DNA of 64,000 nt, taken from NCBI GenBank assembly GCA_013339895.1, contig JABACO010000020.1, forward strand, positions 7,639,606 through 7,703,605, in the 5' to 3' direction. Source of the stretch: Ephydatia muelleri. Its lineage: Eukaryota > Porifera > Demospongiae > Spongillida > Spongillidae. Below, piece after piece: positions 11,836 to 23,703 of the stretch (the first letter of the stretch is position 1; each line of letters starts with the position of its first letter). A program made the translations under genes and the position numbers. The notes under the pieces are model-generated. The model worked only from the letters and a program-made list of their open reading frames with translations. It had not been told where the DNA came from and did not search any database.

Positions 11836-13215
11836 TTCGAGGCACCTGATAATCACCCTCATTCCCTCCACATACGAGGCACCTGATAATCACCCTCCGC
11901 ATTCGAGGCACCTGATTAATCCACCCTCATTCCCTCCGCATTCGAGGGCACCTGCTAATCACCCTCATTTCCCTCCGCATTCGAGGCACCTGATAATCCC
12001 CTCATTCCCTCCACATTCGAGGGCACCTGATAATCACCCTCATTCCCTCCACATTCGAGGAAACCTGATAATCACCCTTCAATTCCCTCCACATTCGAGG
12101 GCACCTGATAATCACCCCCTTCATTTTTCCCCTCCACATTCGCGGAACTGATAATCACCCTCATTCCCTCCACAATTTCGAGGCACCTGATAATCACCCT
12201 CATTCCCTCCACATTCGAGGCACCTGATAATCACCCTCATCCCTCCAATTCGAGGCACCCTGATAATCACCCTCATTCCCTCCACATTCGAGGCACTGAT
12301 AATCACCCTCATTCCCTCCGCATTCGAGGCACCTGATATCACCTCATTCCTCCGCATTCGAGCAACCTGATAATCACCCTCATTCCCTTCCGCATTCGAG
12401 GCACCTGATAATTCATTAGGCACCTGATATCACCATCATTTCCCTCCGCATTCGAGGCACCTGATAATTCAACCCTCATTCCCTCCCGCATTCGAGGCCA
12501 CCGTGATACTCACCCTCATTCCCTCCACATTCGAGGCACCTGATAATCACCCTCATTCCCTCCACATTCGAGGTCACCTGATAATCACCCTTCATTCCCT
12601 CCACATTCGACGGGCCCCTGATAATCACCCTCATTCCCTCCACATTCGAGGCACCTGATTAATCACCCTCATTCCCTCCACATTCGAGGCACTCTGATAA
12701 TCACCCCTCATTCCACTCCACATTCGAGGGCACCTGATAATCAGCCCTCATTCCCTCCACGATTCGAGGCACCTGATAATCAACCCTCATTTCCATCCAC
12801 ATTCGATCGGCACCTGATTATTAATCACCCTCATTCCCTCCACATACGAAGGCACCTGATAATCACCCTCATTCCCTCCACATTCGAGGAACCTGTAATC
12901 ACCCTCATTCCTCCACATACGAGGCACCTGATAATCACCCTCATTCCCTCCACATTCGAGGCACCTGATAATCACCCTCATTCCCTCCACATTCGAGGCA
13001 CCTGATAATCACCCTCATTCCCTCACATACGAGGCACCTGATAATCACCCTCATTCCATCCACATTCGAGGCACCTGATAATCACCCTCATTCCCTCCAC
13101 ATTCGAGGCACCTGATAATCACCCATCATTCCCTCCACATTCGAGGCACCTGATAATCACCCCTCATTCCCTCCACATTCGAGGCACCTGATAATCACCC
13201 TCATTCCCTCCACAT
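11836..13215. repeat. 37-bp minisatellite, about 37 copies
   Basis: The unit reads cattcgaggcacctgataat followed by caccctcattccctcca. Nearly every copy differs by one- or two-base insertions or deletions rather than substitutions. That pattern suggests uncorrected long-read errors or replication slippage. It lies between the degraded stretch at 10.5-11.4 kb and the LENG8 3' end. Confidence 0.92.
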
Positions 13216-13520
13216 TTGACTCTGCCATTAATTAGTCACACTTTGTTGCAGAATACAATCCATCCTGTGAATACTTCCTACATTTGTATTTGTATGTTGC
13301 TGTATGATTAAAAATAAAATAAATCGCAGTGTTGGGTCTGGACACGAGATAATGGTCAAGTGCCATTCTGTCTTACACGGAGACTGTACCTCGTATGTAT
13401 GGACCTAGCACTGCCCGGTGGCTCTCCAAGTACATCAGTCCTGTCACATAACACCACCCCAGCATATTCAATAGCAGTATTATCAAAACGATACACATTT
13501 GAAATGACAGAAAAGCCATC

Positions 13521-16500
13521 TTACATCTTACAACTGGTCACCTTACAGTCTACAGAGATGCAATCATCTGTTAAAATGGCCCCCGAGCTCTGCAGAAAGC
13601 ACAAACACTCCTCCATGGCATCAAATCCCAGCTCTGATGAAATATGCATCACCTCAAGTGATGGCCGGTACCTAGATGGATAAAAAATGTAAAATTAAAA
13701 GGGGAAAGGTTGAGCGAGCCAAATCGAAGGCGTGATTATCTTTACAGAGACATGTTTTAGTGTTAAGAAACTACTTATACTACAGTATGCATCATGTGAT
13801 GCCCCCCTTGCAATTACAGCACACTGGTTGCCATGACATCGTTTTGTGTGACATCAGAAAGGAGATGACTGGGTGAGCATGTAGAGGAGGTCCATTCCAT
13901 TCCAAAAGGAGGCAACATACAGTCCTGTGACTGGCCAGCCACATGTTAGGTCACACAGTTGAATCATGTGACATCATGTGATCCCCACGGGCTCACGTCT
14001 GGCCGCCACACGGATGAGTCATATGACTTGACACAGGTTTGGGCACTTTAAAAGGTGGGTTCACATCAAAGATGATGATGTAATGACTTGCGATACAAGT
14101 GGAAAAGGAGGTGTGGCAACACTTACAAATGGGTACCATGACAACATGACGTGTACCACATTCCAGAAGCTGGTCACTGCAGCAATGAAGACACCAAACT
14201 GTGGCTGGAGGGAAAACTGGACAAGAACAGGCTAATAAGAATGCAAAGACAAGTGTCTCTCACGAGAGAGAGAGAGAGAGAGAGCTCAAGGCTAAAGAGC
14301 CCATCACACTGGCCGGTCAGAAAACCCAAGAGCCCTTGGCTTCATGGCGATGGGTCTGAAGGGTCCAAGCCAAGAGTTCACAATTTTCACTCAAAAAGTT
14401 CTATAATAATCTTCTGTCTCCTTGTAGAGAACTTCGTGGTCCCCAGTCCATCAGATAGATCCATCACAATCCTTCCAAGGTAGCTAGCTCCATATCTCAT
14501 ATGAGGCCTCACTCCTTTATCACATCTCCCACCCCTTGGTCCTACCCAATCCCTCCTCCCCCTCCCTTCCCCCTTTAGACACACATAAGCAGACATACGC
14601 TCTGACTATGGTCTTTAGTGCTGTTCTCCTCTCACGCTCTACAAACAAGTCCAGAAGTGACCTCCCCATGTTTGGTGCTACTCGGTACAGTTTGAAGAAC
14701 TGATGGTAGTCACCCAGTGACCAAGCCTGTTGCACCTTGAGGGCGTGGCCAATGCAAGGGTTAGACCTCAGGGGAGGGGTCAGCTCGCCTAGGAGGGATG
14801 AAAGGTCTGGGGGAGAGGGGAGGTCACTAAGATTAGCAATCTATGCTAAGAGTGCAAGTGCTCATACCGGCTGTGCTATTGGTGAGCATCAGATAGAATA
14901 TTCTGTACGCAAGAAACTCTGCTTGCTGCCCTGGAATACCTTCTGAATAGAGTGCCTTGAGCTGTGTCTGACATTGATTGAACTCATCACGGTCACCCTG
15001 GCAATGAAAACAGTTAAAATACACACACACCACACATACACACACACAAAAAAATATACCCACAGATACACACACACCACACATACGCACACACACACAA
15101 ACATATACCCACAGATACGCAAACACACACACCAACACACACCTACATAATAGTGAGACACTGGAACCGAGGGATCTACGTGATTTAGAATACCTAAGGG
15201 CCCTGGGCTGTAGCGTCCCGAGCGTAGCGAGGGCGCTACTAAGGGCCCAAGGGTATTCTAAATCATGTAGATCACCAAGGTGACAGTATCTAACTGAGTT
15301 AGACTACAGCAACGCGCATGTTTACGTTTATAGTAACAATTATCCATTGCACAAGCGCAGCAACGGGATCTTATTGGCGGGTATTCTAAGTGCCAGAGGG
15401 AGGGTAGTCTACCATAGAATACCCGCCCACTGGCATTTAGAGGACGCGATTAGGTCTCTACGCGAAATAAGGTACCTGTTATCGACCAATCAGATTGCGA
15501 GATTCCATTATGCTATAGTCTAAAGATACATATAAACACACATACCCACATACCCACACAAACACATAGATACACACATATACAGATCACAGTATCACAT
15601 AAGAACCACACACACACTACACATACATTTTCAAGGGCCATTCTGGCGTGTGTTTCATAAACTTCAACGGTCAATCCATTCCTAATACCTTGGACCTGTG
15701 TGGCAAAGAAGATCATCCTGGAGCAAAAAGATGTACATCTCTTACGGTGAGGTCTTGTCTGATGGACTTGAGCTGCTCACATATGTACTTGTAATCCTTC
15801 AAGGCTTCTCCTTTTTTCAAGACATGGGCAAGAGAGGACTTGAGGACTCGCTCTGGGCGCACAGTACTTGGATCAGGGGCCTGCACATGTGTTGGGAATA
15901 CAGTCACCACAAGCAACATGCAGTTATGTGCTAAGTGCAATGTGCGGATGCTGAATGTATGAACAGTGGTGTGGACGTATGAACAGTGGTGTGGATGTAT
16001 GAACAGTGGTGTGGATGTATGAACAGTGGTGTGGATGTATGAACAGTGGTGTGGATGTATGAACAGTGGTGTGGATGTGTGAACAGTGGTGTGGATGTAT
16101 GAACAGTGGTGTGGATGTATGAACAGTGGTGTGGATGTATGAACAGTGGTGTGAATGTATGAACAGTGGTGTGGATGTGGTGTGGATGTGTGAACAGTGG
16201 TGTGGATGTATGAACAGTGGTGTGGATGTATGAACAGTGGTGTGGATGTATGAACAGTGGTGTGGATGTGTGAACAGTGGTGTGGATGTGTGAACAGTGG
16301 TGTGGATGTATGAACAGTGGTGTGGATGTGGTGTGGATGTGGTGTGGATGTGGTGTGGATTGGATGTGATAGAACAGTGGTGTGGATGTATGAACAGTGG
16401 TGTGGACGTGTGAACAGTGGTGTGAATGTGTGAACAGTGGTGTGGATGTATGAACAGTGGTGTGGATGTGGTGTGGATGTGTGAACAGTGGTGTGGATGT

Positions 16501-19500
16501 ATGAACAGTGGTGTGGACGTGTGAACAGTGGTGTGAATGTGTGAACAGTGGTGTGGATGTATGAACAGTGGTGTGGATGTATGAACAGTGGTGTGGATGT
16601 GGTGTGGATGTATGAACAGTGGTGTGGATGTATGAACAGTGGTGTGGATGTATGAACAGTGGTGTGGATGTGTGAACAGTGGTGTGAATGTATGAACAGT
16701 GGTGTGGATGTTATGAACAGTGGTTGTGAATGTATGAACAGTGGTGTGGATGCATGAACAGTGGTGTGGATGTATGAACAGTGGTGTGGATGTGTGAACA
16801 GTGGTGTGGATGTATGAACAGTGGTGTGGATGTATGAACAGTGGTGTGGATGTGTGAACAGTGGTGTGAATGTATGAACAGTGGTGTGGATGTATGAACA
16901 GTGGTGTGAATGTATGAACAGTGGTGTGGATGTATGAACAGTGGTGTGAATGTATGAACAGTGGTGTGGATGTATGAACAGTGGTGTGGATGTATGAACA
17001 GTGGTGTGGATGTATGAACAGTGGTGTGGATGTATGAACAGTGGTGTGGATGTGTGAACAGTGGTGTGGATGTGGTGTGGATGTATGAACAGTGGTGTGG
17101 ATGTGGTGTGGATGTATGAACAGTGGTGTGGATGTATGAACAGTGGTGTGGATGTATGAACAGTGGTGTGGATGTGTGAACAGTGGTGTGGATGTATGAA
17201 CAGTGGTGTGGATGTGTGAACAGTGGTGTGGATGTATGAACAGTGGTGTGGATGTATGAACAGTGGTGTGGATGTATGAACAGTGGTGTGGATGTGGTGT
17301 GGATGTATGAACAGTGGTGTGAATGTGTGAACAGTGGTGTGAATGTGTGAACAGTGGTGTGAATGTATGAACAGTGGTGTGAATGTGTGAACAGTGGTGT
17401 GGATGTATGAACAGTGGTGTGGATGTATGAACAGTGGTGTGGATGTATGAACAGTGGTGTGGATGTGGTGTGGATGTATGAACAGTGGTGTGGATGTATG
17501 AACAGTGGTATGGATGTGGTGTGGATGTATGAACAGTGGTGTGAATGTGTGAACAGTGGTGTGGATGTATGAACAGTGGTGTGGATGTGTGAACAGTGGT
17601 GTGAATGTATGAACAGTGGTGTGAATGTGTGAACAGTGGTGTGGATGTATGAACAGTGGTGTGGATGTATGAACAGTGGTGTGGATGTATGAACAGTGGT
17701 GTGGATGTGGTGTGGATGTATGAACAGTGGTGTGGATGTGGTGTGGATGTATGAACAGTGGTGTGGATGTATGAACAGTGGTGTGGATGTGGTGTGGATG
17801 TATGAACAGTGGTGTGGATGTATGAACAGTGGTGTGAATGTATGAACAGTGGTGTGGATGTGTGAACAGTGGTGTGAATGTATGAACAGTGGTGTGGATG
17901 TATGAACAGTGGTGTGGATGTATGAACAGTGGTGTGGATGTATGAACAGTGGTGTGGATGTGGTGTGGATGTGGTGTGGATGTGGTGTGGATGTGGTGTG
18001 GATGTGACAAGTGTGGATGTGTGAATCTTGTAAATGTACATCACTAGGGAATCAGTGCAGTTGTGTAAATTGGAGATATGAATGTGCAGAGGCAGTACAG
18101 ATGTAAAAGTGGAGGTTGTGCATGTGTGAGGTGAATGTGTGAGGTGAATGTGTGAGGTGCATGTGTGAGGTGCATGTGTGAGGTGCATGTGTGAGGTGAA
18201 TGTGTGAGGTGAATGTGTGAGGTGCATGTGTGAGGTGCATGTGTGAGGTGCATGTGTGAGGTGCATGTGTGAGGTGCATGTGTGAGGTGCATGTGTGAGG
18301 TGCATGTGTGAGGTGCATGTGTGAGGTGCATGTGTGAGGTGCATGTGTGAGGTGATGTGTGAGGTATGTGTGAGGTGCATGTGTGAGGTGCATGTGTGAG
18401 GTGCATGTGTGAGGTGCATGTGTGAGGTGCATGTGTGAGGTGCATGTGTGAGGTGAATGTGTGAGGTGCATGTGTGAGGTGAATGATGGAGGAACTCCTT
18501 AGAGTTCTGGTACATGTTAGCTCACTGAGGTCAGGCGCAGGTATTGTTTCTCCAGAGCCTCTGAAGTCCCTTCAGTAGTGAACTCAAGCAGATCACTATC
18601 TGTGCCATTACTGATAATCTGTTACCAGAAGTTCAATGACATAATCAACTCCCCCCATCTCATGACAACAACTAGCCAGCTTACAGTCGACTTGATCAGC
18701 TGGTCTATCGACAGCTTGGCTTTGAACTTCTTGTCACCTGCTGCAAACCTCTGTGCTCGAAGATTGATCTTCTGCTGGTCCTCCTCCGCTGCGAACCGAA
18801 GATCTGGCTCTGTGCTGATGAACAACCTAAGGAAATACCCAATGACTCTTTGTGCACACACCCTCCTAATCAATCCATCATCTGAGGCCACACACTAACC
18901 CTAACCTGAGGGCAAGACCTGTGTACCTGTTGTTTTTGCCCTTCTTCTTTTTGAATTTCTTGAACACTTCCTTTCCTTGCATGATCCTATTAGCCTCTTC
19001 CCCCTTCTCCTCCTCCTCCTCCTCCACCTCCTCCAACACAGAATGTTGCTGCTGACTTGACATTTTGGGATCCTCTGAGGAAGGTGATGGAGTGTCCCAG
19101 CGTGACTTCTGACCTCTTGTACTGAAGTTGCTATCACTGCCAGGTGGAACAAATTCCAAGTGGTGTGCACCATAACACTGGGACCTACCTTGGCAGTGGG
19201 TAGCTGTTCCAATTGATCTGCCATTGCTTGCCTTCTGCAAAGATGGTGTTAAGCTCCACCCTAAGGAATTGTTCAACCTTATCTCTGTCTGCAGTTGTGT
19301 TGCAAGCTGCAAAGGCTCGATGGATGTATGACCTGCCAAGCCAATATGAACAATGCCAAACTGAAGAGAGCAAGCACTCCATACACACTGAAGAGAACAA
19401 GCACTCCATACACACTGAAGAGAGCAAGCACTCCATACACACTGAAGAGAGCAAGCACTCCATACACACTGAAGAGAGCAAGCACTCCATACACACTGAA

Positions 19501-21711
19501 GAGAGCAAGCACCCCCCATACTCACAGAAACACACTTCAACACAAGCATCACACTTGTATTGCACACAATAGTGAGTGAAGTGTGGAAGTAGTGATGATG
19601 TAAGGTGATATGATACGATGATGTAAGGTGCCGTGATACGATGATGTAAGGTGATGTGATGCGATGATGTAAGGTGATGTAATACGATGATGTAAGGTGC
19701 GTGATACGATGATGTAAAGTGATGTGATACGATGATGTAAGGTGCTGTGATACGATGATGTAAGGTGCTGTGATACAATGATGTAAGGTGATGTAATATG
19801 ATGATGTAAGGTGATGTGATACAATGATGTAAGGTGATATGATACGATTATGTAAGGTGCTGTAATGAGGTATTGTCATACATGTGATGACAAAGCAGAA
19901 AGATGAGAATGTGAACGACAAAGCCAACAGCAACCGCAAGGAACACATGCTCAAAGACAAAGAGCTTTACTTGAGAGCAGGTGGCCAGTAATCAGGATCC
20001 ATACCGGCATTTCTATATCAAAAGAAAATGAAATGAAAAGTGCGAGTTGATGAACCAGGCTGCACACACTCACTGCTTCTCTCCCTCCTCCCCAGCCTGT
20101 CCTCCCTCCTGCAACCTTTGAACCTGCTTCCCCCCGGTCCTCAGACCGTTAGGAGCGGCTGGCGAGTTCAGTGGCTTGGCACATGGGGAGGACACAGGCT
20201 TAGTGCCTGCCTGCCCATGAGAGGGTGTAGCTGGACCTATGGGGGGAGGAACGCATAGATGCAAGCCCCTGCCCCACAACACGCAAGATACTCACTCGCA
20301 CTCTTGGGCGCATCCCATCTGCTTTTCTTCTTCCCTTTATCCATTTCCTCGACCTGCTGTTTAGCTTGGGGAGTGGACAAGAGACCACGCTTGTTTCCTT
20401 TCAGGTTCCAATTGCTGCTTGCCAGGTTGTAGGCTGGGGAAGCAGTGGGCACAGCCTGTGGACTTCGCTGGGCTAGTTGATTGTGCTGACCCTGCCCGTC
20501 CGGTTGAGCCTGCTGGACGGGTTGTGCCTGTTGGTAACCAGCCCACTGGTGATAATAGGCATACTGCTGTGTGGGGGGTTGTGGGTATGTCTCCTGTCCC
20601 ACCCCCTGGGGGGCCTGCTGTTGGTGTTCTGCTGTTACCTGCTCCACTTGCGTCCCTGGTGCTTCCTGCTGACCTTTGACTGGCCCCTGGTACTGCTGCC
20701 CTTGTTGGTAGTCATAACCAACCTGGCCACCTTGCCACCCCTCCTGGGGGCCACCTTGCTGCTGCTTCTGCCACCCCTCCTGGGGGGCACCTTGCTGCTG
20801 CTTCTGCCACCCCTCCTGGGGGGCGCCTTGCTGCTGCTTCTGCCACCCCTCCTGGGGGGCACCTTGCTGCTTCTGCCACCCCTCCTGGGGGGCGCCATGC
20901 TGCCAATTCTGCTGCTCCGCTTGCTTCCCTTGCAATTCTGCTTGCTGCTGTTGCCACCCCTCTTGGGGGGCACCTTGCTGGGTCCCCTCCTGCCAACTCT
21001 GTTGCTGCTGCACTGCTTGCTGTTCTGTTTGCTGCCCACCATCCTGCCCACCTTGCTGCTGCTGAACCATCTGTTGCCACCCTCCTCCTCCTTGCCAACT
21101 CTGCTCTCCCCCTTGTGGCAACTGCCAGTTTCCCCACGCTGGGTATTGCCATGACTGCCACATTGCCCACTGCGGATACCAATTGGCGGGTTGGGCGGTC
21201 TGTGGCCAGCTGTCCCCCCCCTGCTGTTGAGCCCAGGCGCTCTGCTGAGCTGGAACAGGCTCCCACTGTGGCCAAGACGGCTGGGCGCTGTTTAACTGGG
21301 ATGTGCCCGTCTCTGACGCTGAAGGAGGCTGGGACGCGTGCGTACCTTCGGGTTGCTGTTTGGTGTCGGTCTGTGCCGAATCTGCAGCCGCGGCGTTTGT
21401 ATTGTGAGAAGCTGCAGCGTCCTGTATACTTGTCTGTTGCTGATCTTGCGGCACTGGTGCGGTCGATTCTGACGTCTGCTGTGCCTGGGACTGTTGCCAT
21501 TGCTGATAATAGTAGTAGTCCTGCTGCTGGTAGCCTGGCTGTTGCGGAGGGTAACAATTATATTTCCCTGGGTACTGGGTCTGACCATACTGCTGCTGGC
21601 TGCTTTGCTGATATGAGTATCCGTACCTGAAATTTTATTCCCACCCCTCGGATATTAAAAACAAGATGTTCACAATCTTCGTAGGACTTACTCGTTAGGT
21701 TGTTGGTACAT
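13521..21711 (-). CDS. LENG8: LENG8 homologue, SAC3/GANP-family mRNA-processing protein
   Basis: Twelve exons: 21692-21711, 20283-21626, 19971-20012, 19189-19332, 18927-19136, 18685-18826, 18526-18618, 15746-15880, 15627-15695, 14868-14997, 14599-14806, 13521-13671, about 895 residues (human LENG8 is 800). The N-terminal half is Gln/Trp/Gly-rich with GAPQEGWQ repeats. The middle carries DYWPPALK, the conserved RDKVEQFL block and INWNSYPLP, then acidic and Lys-rich stretches. The SAC3-like domain is very well conserved: [51 protein letters not shown]. The family acts in nuclear mRNA export and retention. The second exon's donor is uncertain: the ending at 20283 keeps phase but uses a weak GTGTTG site. 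The intron at 15.9-18.5 kb is a giant satellite. Confidence 0.9.
13672..14598. other. Last intron of LENG8
   Basis: This ~930-bp intron contains no recognisable exon, only a short GA run at 14268-14282. Confidence 0.5.
15001..15626. repeat. CA-rich patches and palindromes in LENG8 intron
   Basis: CA-rich patches at 15015-15145 and 15530-15620 flank a palindromic insertion (15173-15273). A second, shorter inverted pair lies at 15378-15440 (gggtattctaagtgccag against its complement). Confidence 0.75.
15173..15273. mobile_element. Short palindromic (MITE-like) insertion
   Basis: The 101-bp segment begins GATCTACGTGATTTAGAATACC and ends with the near-perfect complement. The centre 'cccgagcgtagcgagggcgc' is itself a hairpin. 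No coding capacity is present. No clear flanking duplication could be assigned. Confidence 0.7.
15955..18010. repeat. 20-bp satellite in LENG8 intron, about 100 copies
   Basis: The unit is gtgtggatgtatgaacagtg, with 8-bp higher-order inserts of 'gtgtggat'. The array covers about 2 kb and is open in several minus-strand frames as His/Thr/Pro repeats. These frames are artefacts because both flanking exons splice across the array. Confidence 0.95.
18118..18484. repeat. 13-bp satellite in LENG8 intron, about 28 copies
   Basis: The unit 'tgtgtgaggtgca' (sometimes gaa) is repeated about 28 times, immediately next to the 20-bp array and 42 bases before the next exon's splice donor. Confidence 0.95.
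19378..19515. repeat. 27-bp tandem repeat in LENG8 intron
   Basis: About five copies of gagcaagcactccatacaca plus ctgaaga. The repeat lies in the intron upstream of the exon encoding the RDKVEQFL block. Confidence 0.9.
19585..19862. repeat. 22-23-bp tandem repeat in LENG8 intron
   Basis: About twelve copies of 'gatgatgtaaggtgatgtga' plus tac, with variation at the 'gtgatgtgatac/gtgctgtgatac' position. Confidence 0.9.
20740..20965 (-). repeat. 36-39-bp coding repeat in LENG8
   Basis: In-frame tandem units encode [11 protein letters not shown] with a variable number of Gln, in about six copies. They lie inside the long Gln-rich exon and keep the reading frame. Confidence 0.85.
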
Positions 21712-21914
21712 GTTCGTCGCCAGCGTGTGTTCACATGTATAATATTATTGCGAAAGACGTAACGTAACACATAATTAGAGTAATACCATATGTAACGCCG
21801 GTCAGCGTATCACGTGATATCCAATTTTCAAGCGTGAGCTGTTCTGAAGGTCGGTACACAAAATTTGCATTTAGCCTTTAGCATTTGTGGCGTCGTGGTG
21901 GATCCAATTGACAG
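21712..21914. promoter_or_regulatory. Bidirectional promoter, LENG8 / COX6B
   Basis: The two start codons diverge at 21711 (-) and 21915 (+), leaving 203 bases for both 5' regions. No TATA box is obvious. 'tcacgtga' at 21810 is an E-box-like palindrome. The promoter call is from geometry only. Confidence 0.55.
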
Positions 21915-22218
21915 ATGGCAGAGGCTCAACAGGAGATAAAGGTGGAAACAGCGCCTTTTGATCCCAGGTTTCCGAATACGAACCAAACCAAGAACTGTTG
22001 GCAGAACTACGTAGACTTCCACAAATGTCAGAAAATTAAAGGAGAGGACTACGAACCTTGCAACTATTTCAAGAAGACATACAAAAGCCTGTGTCCCGCA
22101 GCCTGGGTAAGCCGTTGCGGACATCGTTACGGCCTTACACTTATTTATTGCCCGACGCTTATAGGTCGAAAACTGGGACAGCCAACTGCAAAGCGGGAAT
22201 TTCGCTGGAAAGATCTAG
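21915..22218 (+). CDS. COX6B: Cytochrome c oxidase subunit 6B
   Basis: Two exons (21915-22106 and 22165-22218) give 81 residues; human COX6B1 is 86. The protein carries [20 protein letters not shown], the twin Cys pairs of the CHCH fold (C-x9-C and C-x10-[27 protein letters not shown]) and the C-terminal NFAGKI. It is a peripheral subunit on the intermembrane-space side of complex IV that joins the dimer. The 58-bp intron sits after PAAW. It shares its promoter region with LENG8. Confidence 0.96.
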
Positions 22219-22318
22219 ATTCACAGTCCACTTAGACGGATCATAGCAAAATATGTGTATTGCACATATAAGTATGCACCACTGTTGCTGGTAAGTAATA
22301 GTTTTGTTCTCAACACCC

Positions 22319-23574
22319 TCAGACATCTTTAGTTAGAACAAATACGGGCTCGTATGCGACTGTGTACGGTGACTCCATGGAAATCAGCTCCTCTTTCCAT
22401 CCAATTACATCTAGCTGCTTCCACCCTTGTAGCAGAAGTGGTAGACGCACCTTCCCATAACGTCTATGCAAGTTCCACACAAGAAGGTCGGGTCCTAGAA
22501 AAGGGGCAAGGGGAGGTGCACATCACACACAGAGGCCAAAGGGAACAGCTTACCTATAGGCACAGTCAGGAACAGAATGCCAGATGGCTTGAGAACTTGT
22601 GCAACAACTCCCAAAGCTTCGACATCTGCGTTGGGGTTGATTGGGTCTCCATAGCGACCTAAACCATCATGGTCAAAACTGTTGTTGAAGAAGGAACTTA
22701 AACTTAGTCGGATCTTTCTTGGAAGCACATTTGTGACCTTGACAGAGAAAGTGCCATGTCAAACTGTTTCTTCAAAGGTAAATCCTTCACTAATATGCAG
22801 GTGATGGCAGGGTGATCGTATGTGAGGCGATTGTACTGGGGTGGGTGGGAAGGCAGTTGTTACAAGTCAGGTACTGTGTGAATGAATGCTCACCTCCACT
22901 ACTGTCACACTCTCTGCACCCATAGCCAGAACTAGATGTGAGAAAAGAGGTGGTTATGACCTTACGGCTGCGCTTATTTTTACCTAAACTTTCATACCAC
23001 GGTGAAGTGGATCCAAACACTACCTAAGGTACTCAAAGCCACATGACTAAAACGGCAGAAATGGATACACACGCACAATATCCTTTTTCTCCACGCCGTA
23101 ACGATCGAGTGCATGTATCAGCCATATGTCTGTAAGCTGTGACATCCACATGCCGTGGGCGATAGCTGACGGAGCGTTAGGTGGAGGGTTTCGAAGCGCG
23201 TCACGAACAATCGATCTTGCCTGGGTTATGAGCGCTTCGACATCTTTCCGCAAAAACTTGTAGTGGGTACCTAGAGGCGGCACGCGTTGGACGTAAAGTG
23301 ATATGGTGTGCATAAATAACCCCATCCATGCCATTTTATCGAAACTCGCTACCTTTTCCTTTATTCGAGTCATCTACGTAGTACGATTTCAGCGGGATCT
23401 TTCCGTTCTGTGTAAAATTGAGGAGCAATTCAACTGGCGGTTCTCTGGGTGGCGCTTGTACGATTGAAAAGGCAGCTGATCGTTGCAATGGCAAGGTCTG
23501 TACTCACCATCGCCAAACACCAGCGTCCTGCACAGCCAGGACACTACTAGCACTCCCACTCCAGTGTACGCCAT
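22319..23574 (-). CDS. DUF268-family protein, methyltransferase-like fold
   Basis: Seven exons in consistent phase: 23508-23574, 23353-23454, 23077-23270, 22984-23023, 22894-22931, 22554-22737, 22319-22494, for 266 residues. The N-terminus (MAYTGVGVLVVSWLC) looks like a signal anchor. Then come YYVDDSNKGKG, FGSTSPWYESL, GAESVTVVE, the family hallmark SFDHDGLGRYGDPINPN, LKPSGILFLTVP and GPDLLVWNLHRRYG. The last blocks match DUF268, known from nematodes and other animals and resembling a SAM-dependent methyltransferase core. Substrate unknown. The expected stretch after VVE seems short, so a small exon may have been missed there. It faces COX6B tail to tail, 100 bases apart. Confidence 0.82.
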
Positions 23575-23703
23575 CGATTCACGTGATGAACAAAAAAAAA
23601 AAGTCTTTACTTCAAAATGGGTTATACACTGACACAAAATATCGAACTCGACACAACGACGGGGTGAAGCAAAATCGAACAATCAGATATGATTAAGACT
23701 TGT

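Noticed and set aside
11836-13215. CRISPR-like array of 37-bp repeats
   Set aside because: Repeats are contiguous with no unique spacers, and the setting is an animal genome. It is a minisatellite.
15713-18515. Very long minus-strand open frames (765 and 863 codons) rich in His/Thr/Pro
   Set aside because: They are read-through of the 20-bp and 13-bp satellites in a LENG8 intron. The period is not a multiple of three and several frames are open at once; conserved LENG8 exons flank the array and splice across it.
20477-21154. Plus-strand frame of 225 Leu-rich codons opposite LENG8
   Set aside because: It is the complement of the Gln-rich LENG8 exon (CAG read as CTG). The strand with conserved LENG8 exons is the minus strand.
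23047-23373. Frame starting MTRIKEKVASFDKM as the N-terminus of the DUF268 protein
   Set aside because: Splicing 23574 > 23454 > 23270 gives a phase-consistent, longer product with YYVDDSNKGKG. The MTRIKE part falls in the 82-bp intron.
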